The position numbers and the translations under genes are program-made. DNA of 64,000 nt, from NCBI RefSeq assembly GCF_003663825.1, contig NZ_RCCC01000001.1, forward strand, positions 2,426,501 to 2,490,500, in the 5' to 3' direction. The DNA is from Acidovorax sp. 106. GTDB lineage: Bacteria > Pseudomonadota > Gammaproteobacteria > Burkholderiales > Burkholderiaceae_C. The notes under the pieces were generated by a model that saw only the letters and a list, made by a program, of their open reading frames with translations, was not told the origin of the DNA and did not search any database. Each line of letters opens with the position of its first letter. Position 1 is the stretch's first letter. Positions 60,916 to 64,000 of the stretch are shown here, one piece after another.

Positions 60916-62051
60916 GCTTCGCGCACCAGCAAGTCAGCAGAGATGTCGGCCACCTTGGCCACGCTGGTCAGGGTCATGGCCACGCGCATTTCTTTCTCCA
61001 GCAGCTCCAGCAGGTGCTTCACACCGGCCTCGCCGCCTGCGGCCAGCGCGTATATGTAGGCGCGGCCAATCATGGCGCAGTCGGCGCCCAAGGCCAGGGC
61101 GCGCACCACGTCCAGCCCGTTGCGGATGCCCGAGTCGGCCAGGATCTTGATCTGGCCCTTCACCGCATCGGCAATGGCGGGCAGCGCGCGGGCCGACGAC
61201 AGCACGCCGTCGAGCTGGCGACCACCGTGGTTGGAGACGATGATGCCGTCCGCGCCAAAGCGCACGGCGTCCTTGGCGTCCTCAGGGTCCAGGATGCCCT
61301 TGATGACCATCGGGCCCTTCCAGAAGGCGCGAATCCACTCCAGGTCTTTCCACGAGATGGACGGATCAAAGTTGGCGCCCAGGTAGCCCATGTAGTCCTG
61401 CAGGCCCGTGGGGCTGCCGCGGTAGGCGGAGATGTTGCCCAGGTCATGCGGGCGGCCCAGCAGGCCCACGTCGAAGGCCCAGAACGGGTGTGTGATGGCC
61501 TGCCAGTAGCGGCGCAGCGCTGCGTTGGGGCCGCTCATGCCCGAATGCGCGTCGCGATAGCGTGCGCCCGGCACGGGCATGTCTACCGTAAACACCAGGG
61601 TGGTGCAGCCTGCGGCCTGCGCACGCTCCAGCGCGTTTTGCATGAAGCCACGGTCTTTGAGTACGTAGAGCTGGAACCACATGGGGCGTTTGATCATGGG
61701 CGCCACCTCTTCGATGGGGCAGACCGATACGCTGGACATGGTGAACGGAATGCCGTGCCTGCTGGCCGCGCGGGCGGCCTGCACCTCGCCGCGGCGGCGG
61801 TACATGCCCGTCAGGCCCACGGGCGAGAGGGCGACAGGGATGCTGAGCTTTTCGCCAAACAGCTCGATGCTGGTGTCCAGCTGGCTCATGTCCTTGAGTA
61901 CGCGCTGGCGCAATGCCACGGCGGCAAAGTCGTCCACATTGCGGCGCAGTGTCTGCTCGGCATACGAGCCACCGTCGATGTAGTGGAACAGGAAGGGCGG
62001 GAGAAACTTTTGCGCCACCGTGCGGTAGTCGGCGCTGGAGGAGATGATCAT
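60912..62051 (-). CDS. lldD: L-lactate dehydrogenase (FMN, cytochrome-type)
   Basis: A 379-residue FMN-dependent alpha-hydroxyacid dehydrogenase. Landmarks: [33 protein letters not shown], a [17 protein letters not shown] strand, and the active-site and FMN-binding [10 protein letters not shown] (His-Gly-Gly-Arg) and [20 protein letters not shown]. It oxidises L-lactate to pyruvate and feeds electrons into the quinone pool. The ATG at 62051 is chosen; it overlaps the lldR stop by four bases, and the longer in-frame N-terminus lies inside lldR. Confidence 0.95.
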   Translation of the reverse strand: MIISSSADYRTVAQKFLPPFLFHYIDGGSYAEQTLRRNVDDFAAVALRQRVLKDMSQLDTSIELFGEKLSIPVALSPVGLTGMYRRRGEVQAARAASRHGIPFTMSSVSVCPIEEVAPMIKRPMWFQLYVLKDRGFMQNALERAQAAGCTTLVFTVDMPVPGARYRDAHSGMSGPNAALRRYWQAITHPFWAFDVGLLGRPHDLGNISAYRGSPTGLQDYMGYLGANFDPSISWKDLEWIRAFWKGPMVIKGILDPEDAKDAVRFGADGIIVSNHGGRQLDGVLSSARALPAIADAVKGQIKILADSGIRNGLDVVRALALGADCAMIGRAYIYALAAGGEAGVKHLLELLEKEMRVAMTLTSVAKVADISADLLVREA

Positions 62052-62833
62052 GGTGGTGGCTGTCTCAGGTCTTGGGGGGCTAGATCCAGGGGCAGGCGCA
62101 TGGAACGTTCGCGCCGTGCGCGGTCTTCGTCCATGCGCTGGATGGTGGTGCGCACATGCTCCAGGTGCTCGCCGATGCATGCGCGCGCGCGCTGCGGGTC
62201 GCCGTCCAGAATGGCCTGCATCAGCGCCTGGTGCTGCGCCGTCAGCGCCTGCAGCGTGACAGGGGCGCTCAGGCGGAACATGTCGTGGCGGTTGCGCTCC
62301 ACGGTGGAGAGCACCACGGTGAACAGGCTGTGCATCACCTGCACCAGCACCAGGTTGTGCGAGGCTTCGGCAATGGCCAGGTGGAACTGCGCGTCGGCGC
62401 GTGCTGCCAGCTCGGCGTGGCCGCTTTGCTGGTGCTGCAGCATCACTTCAAAGCAGCGCTGGATGTGCGCCTTGTCCTGCGCGGTGGCGCGCTGCGCGGC
62501 CAGCCAGGCGGTGCTGGTTTCCAGCGCGTGGCGCGTCTCCAGCACGTCGTAGCGATAGTGCGGGTCGGATTCGATCAGGCCCGCCAGCGGCACCATGGCT
62601 TCTTGCAGCCATTCGGCAGGTTTGTTGGTCTGCTGCACGTAGGTGCCGTCGCCACGCCGGGCCGAGAGCACGCCCTGGCTGGTGAGCTTCTGGATGGCTT
62701 CGCGCACCGAGGTGCGCGACACCCCCAGCACCTCGGCCAGTTGCCGTTCTGCGGGCAGCTTTTGTCCGGGCTGCAGTCCGCGTTCTTGCACCAGGGCAAG
62801 CAGTTTTTCGACAACGTGATCGGCTAGGCGCAT
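62048..62833 (-). CDS. lldR: GntR/FadR-type lactate regulator
   Basis: A 261-residue GntR-family regulator. The N-terminal winged helix (about 5-75) has [51 protein letters not shown]; the C-terminal FCD domain has the metal/ligand histidines in [14 protein letters not shown]. LldR binds lactate and controls the lld genes. It lies between lldP and lldD, 22 bases after lldP, so it is probably autoregulated as part of the operon. The assignment to LldR rests on fold plus position. Confidence 0.9.
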   Translation of the reverse strand: MRLADHVVEKLLALVQERGLQPGQKLPAERQLAEVLGVSRTSVREAIQKLTSQGVLSARRGDGTYVQQTNKPAEWLQEAMVPLAGLIESDPHYRYDVLETRHALETSTAWLAAQRATAQDKAHIQRCFEVMLQHQQSGHAELAARADAQFHLAIAEASHNLVLVQVMHSLFTVVLSTVERNRHDMFRLSAPVTLQALTAQHQALMQAILDGDPQRARACIGEHLEHVRTTIQRMDEDRARRERSMRLPLDLAPQDLRQPPP

Positions 62834-62855
62834 GGGGGCTCTCAGATTCAGGGTT

Positions 62856-64000
62856 TCAATGACCCGGAATCATCCACGTAAACACATAGGCCTGCAGCGT
62901 GCAGATGATGCCGATGATGGCGGCGAACACCAGGCTGTGCTTGACGGTGAAGCGGAACAGGTCCGATTCCTTGCCCGCCAGGCCCACGGCCGCGCAGGCA
63001 ATGGCAATGGACTGGGGCGAAATCATCTTGCCGGTGACGCCGCCGGTGGTGTTGGCCGCCACGGTGAGCACGGGTGACAGGCCCAGCTGGTTGGCCGTGG
63101 TGGCTTGCAGCGCACCAAACAAGGCGTTGGCCGAGGTGTCCGAGCCTGTGAGGAACACGCCAATCCAGCCCAGGAAGGGCGAGAAGAATGTGAACGCCTT
63201 GCCCGTGTGGGCCAGCGCCAGGGCCAGCGTGGCGGACAGGCCGGAGTAGTTGGCCACGAAGGCAAAGGCCAGCACCATGCCGATGGAGTAGATCGGGATG
63301 ACCAGCTCGCGCACCGTCTCGCCCAGCGTGGCCACGGCCTTGGCGGGGGAGAAACGGGCGAAGGCGATGGTCAGGATGGCCGCAATCAGGATGGCGGTGC
63401 CGGTGGCGGCCAGCCAGTTGAAGGTGTACACCGCGCCATACGGCGTGGCCTGTGCGACCACGGGCGGCATCTTGGCGACCAGCTTGTCCAGCATGGGAAC
63501 GGGGATGTTGATGATGGTGGAGGCCAGGGGGCCGCCTGCGGCGAACAGCGCCTTGAAGGGCTTGATGCTCCAGATCGTGACCATGCCGGTCAGGATGATG
63601 AAGGGCGACCAGGCCTTGATGATGGCGCCTGCGGTGAGGGGCGCAGTGCTGGTGGCCACTGGCTTGGCAGCGGACGTTGCCGTGCTGTCGCTGGTGTCAA
63701 AGCGGAAGATGCGCTTGGGCTGCCACACCTTGAGGAAGGCCGTCAGGGCAATCAGCGAGACGATGGCCGAGGTGATGTCGGGCAGTTCAGGGCCAATGTA
63801 GTTGGCGGTGAGGAACTGCACCACGGCGAACGAGCCGCCACCCACCAGCACGGCAGGCCAGGTCTCCTTCACGCCGCGCCAGCCGTCCATGATCGCCATG
63901 ATCCAGAACAGCACCAGGATGGTCATGAAGGGCAGCTGGCGCCCGGCCATCTGGCCGATGAGGAAGGGGTCGATGCCCGATACCTGACCCGCCACGATGA
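62856..64000 (-). CDS. lldP: L-lactate permease, C-terminal part
   Basis: The last 381 codons of a polytopic lactate permease; the frame is open to the right edge, so about one third of a usual 550-residue protein is missing. The visible part has about nine hydrophobic helices and family blocks such as [54 protein letters not shown] and [23 protein letters not shown]. It imports lactate (and glycolate) with protons. It heads the leftward operon lldP-lldR-lldD-dld. Confidence 0.93.
   Translation of the reverse strand, partial: IVAGQVSGIDPFLIGQMAGRQLPFMTILVLFWIMAIMDGWRGVKETWPAVLVGGGSFAVVQFLTANYIGPELPDITSAIVSLIALTAFLKVWQPKRIFRFDTSDSTATSAAKPVATSTAPLTAGAIIKAWSPFIILTGMVTIWSIKPFKALFAAGGPLASTIINIPVPMLDKLVAKMPPVVAQATPYGAVYTFNWLAATGTAILIAAILTIAFARFSPAKAVATLGETVRELVIPIYSIGMVLAFAFVANYSGLSATLALALAHTGKAFTFFSPFLGWIGVFLTGSDTSANALFGALQATTANQLGLSPVLTVAANTTGGVTGKMISPQSIAIACAAVGLAGKESDLFRFTVKHSLVFAAIIGIICTLQAYVFTWMIPGH

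Noticed and set aside
59290..62552. Two long plus-strand frames (589 and 568 codons) opposite dld, lldD and lldR
   Set aside because: Both are antisense to well-supported lactate genes, with no family motifs and a composition typical of high-GC shadow frames.

Overview
The window is high-GC DNA from a betaproteobacterium of the Comamonadaceae, most like Acidovorax. The evidence is the protein families and operon layouts, the two intergenic repeat families (a CCGTTCGGGCTGAGC..GTCGAAGC palindrome and a GCTAGCGCTT..AAGCGC..AGCTAT element), and a mixture of polysaccharide, denitrification, beta-oxidation and lactate genes. No rRNA, tRNA, CRISPR array, phage or insertion sequence was recognised. 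Both ends cut genes: rfbB on the left and lldP on the right.

Left part (1-32225), cell surface and secretion. A dTDP-L-rhamnose operon (rfbB'-rfbD-rfbA-rfbC) carries an O-GlcNAc-transferase-like TPR protein between rfbA and rfbC. A convergent gene encodes a membrane-anchored protein with a GH42-like segment. Then comes a type II secretion operon, gspE-F-G-H-I-J-K-L-M-N-D, mostly with overlapping or closely spaced genes. It is followed by a lipoprotein, a secreted surface protein with its own terminator, and a periplasmic PpiC-type isomerase. A second polysaccharide locus holds the ABC exporter Wzm/Wzt (Wzt with a C-terminal cargo-type domain), two methyltransferases, a 1301-residue methyltransferase/coiled-coil/double glycosyltransferase on the opposite strand, a GT2 enzyme and a WecA-like initiating transferase. 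Together these suggest an ABC-exported, rhamnose-containing glycan that may be capped by methylation.

Middle (32272-43482). The nitric oxide reductase operon norC-norB-norQ-(polyferredoxin)-norD reads leftward and norE-norF reads rightward. Between them lie an FNR/Dnr-like box and an NsrR-like palindrome. Next are argB, an OmpR/EnvZ-type two-component pair and a TetR-type SlmA homologue.

Right part (43483-64000). A TetR repressor with a large palindrome at its own start heads a fatty-acid beta-oxidation group: acyl-CoA dehydrogenase, a DUF2147 protein, a hydroxyacyl-CoA dehydrogenase/enoyl-CoA hydratase fusion, a hotdog protein, a thiolase, a TesB-like thioesterase and an enoyl-CoA hydratase. 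Two more hotdog thioesterases follow, interleaved with a bactofilin, an Atm1-like ABC exporter, a 2-hydroxyacid dehydrogenase and a MazG-like enzyme. This stretch is dense in palindromic repeats. The window ends in a leftward lactate operon, lldP-lldR-lldD-dld, covering uptake, sensing and oxidation of both lactate isomers.

The items most worth a second look are the 1301-residue protein as a possible chain-capping or ruler enzyme, the OGT-like gene inside the rhamnose operon, the composite nor control region, and repeat elements that have entered coding sequence. One such element appears to supply the start region and signal peptide of a gene.
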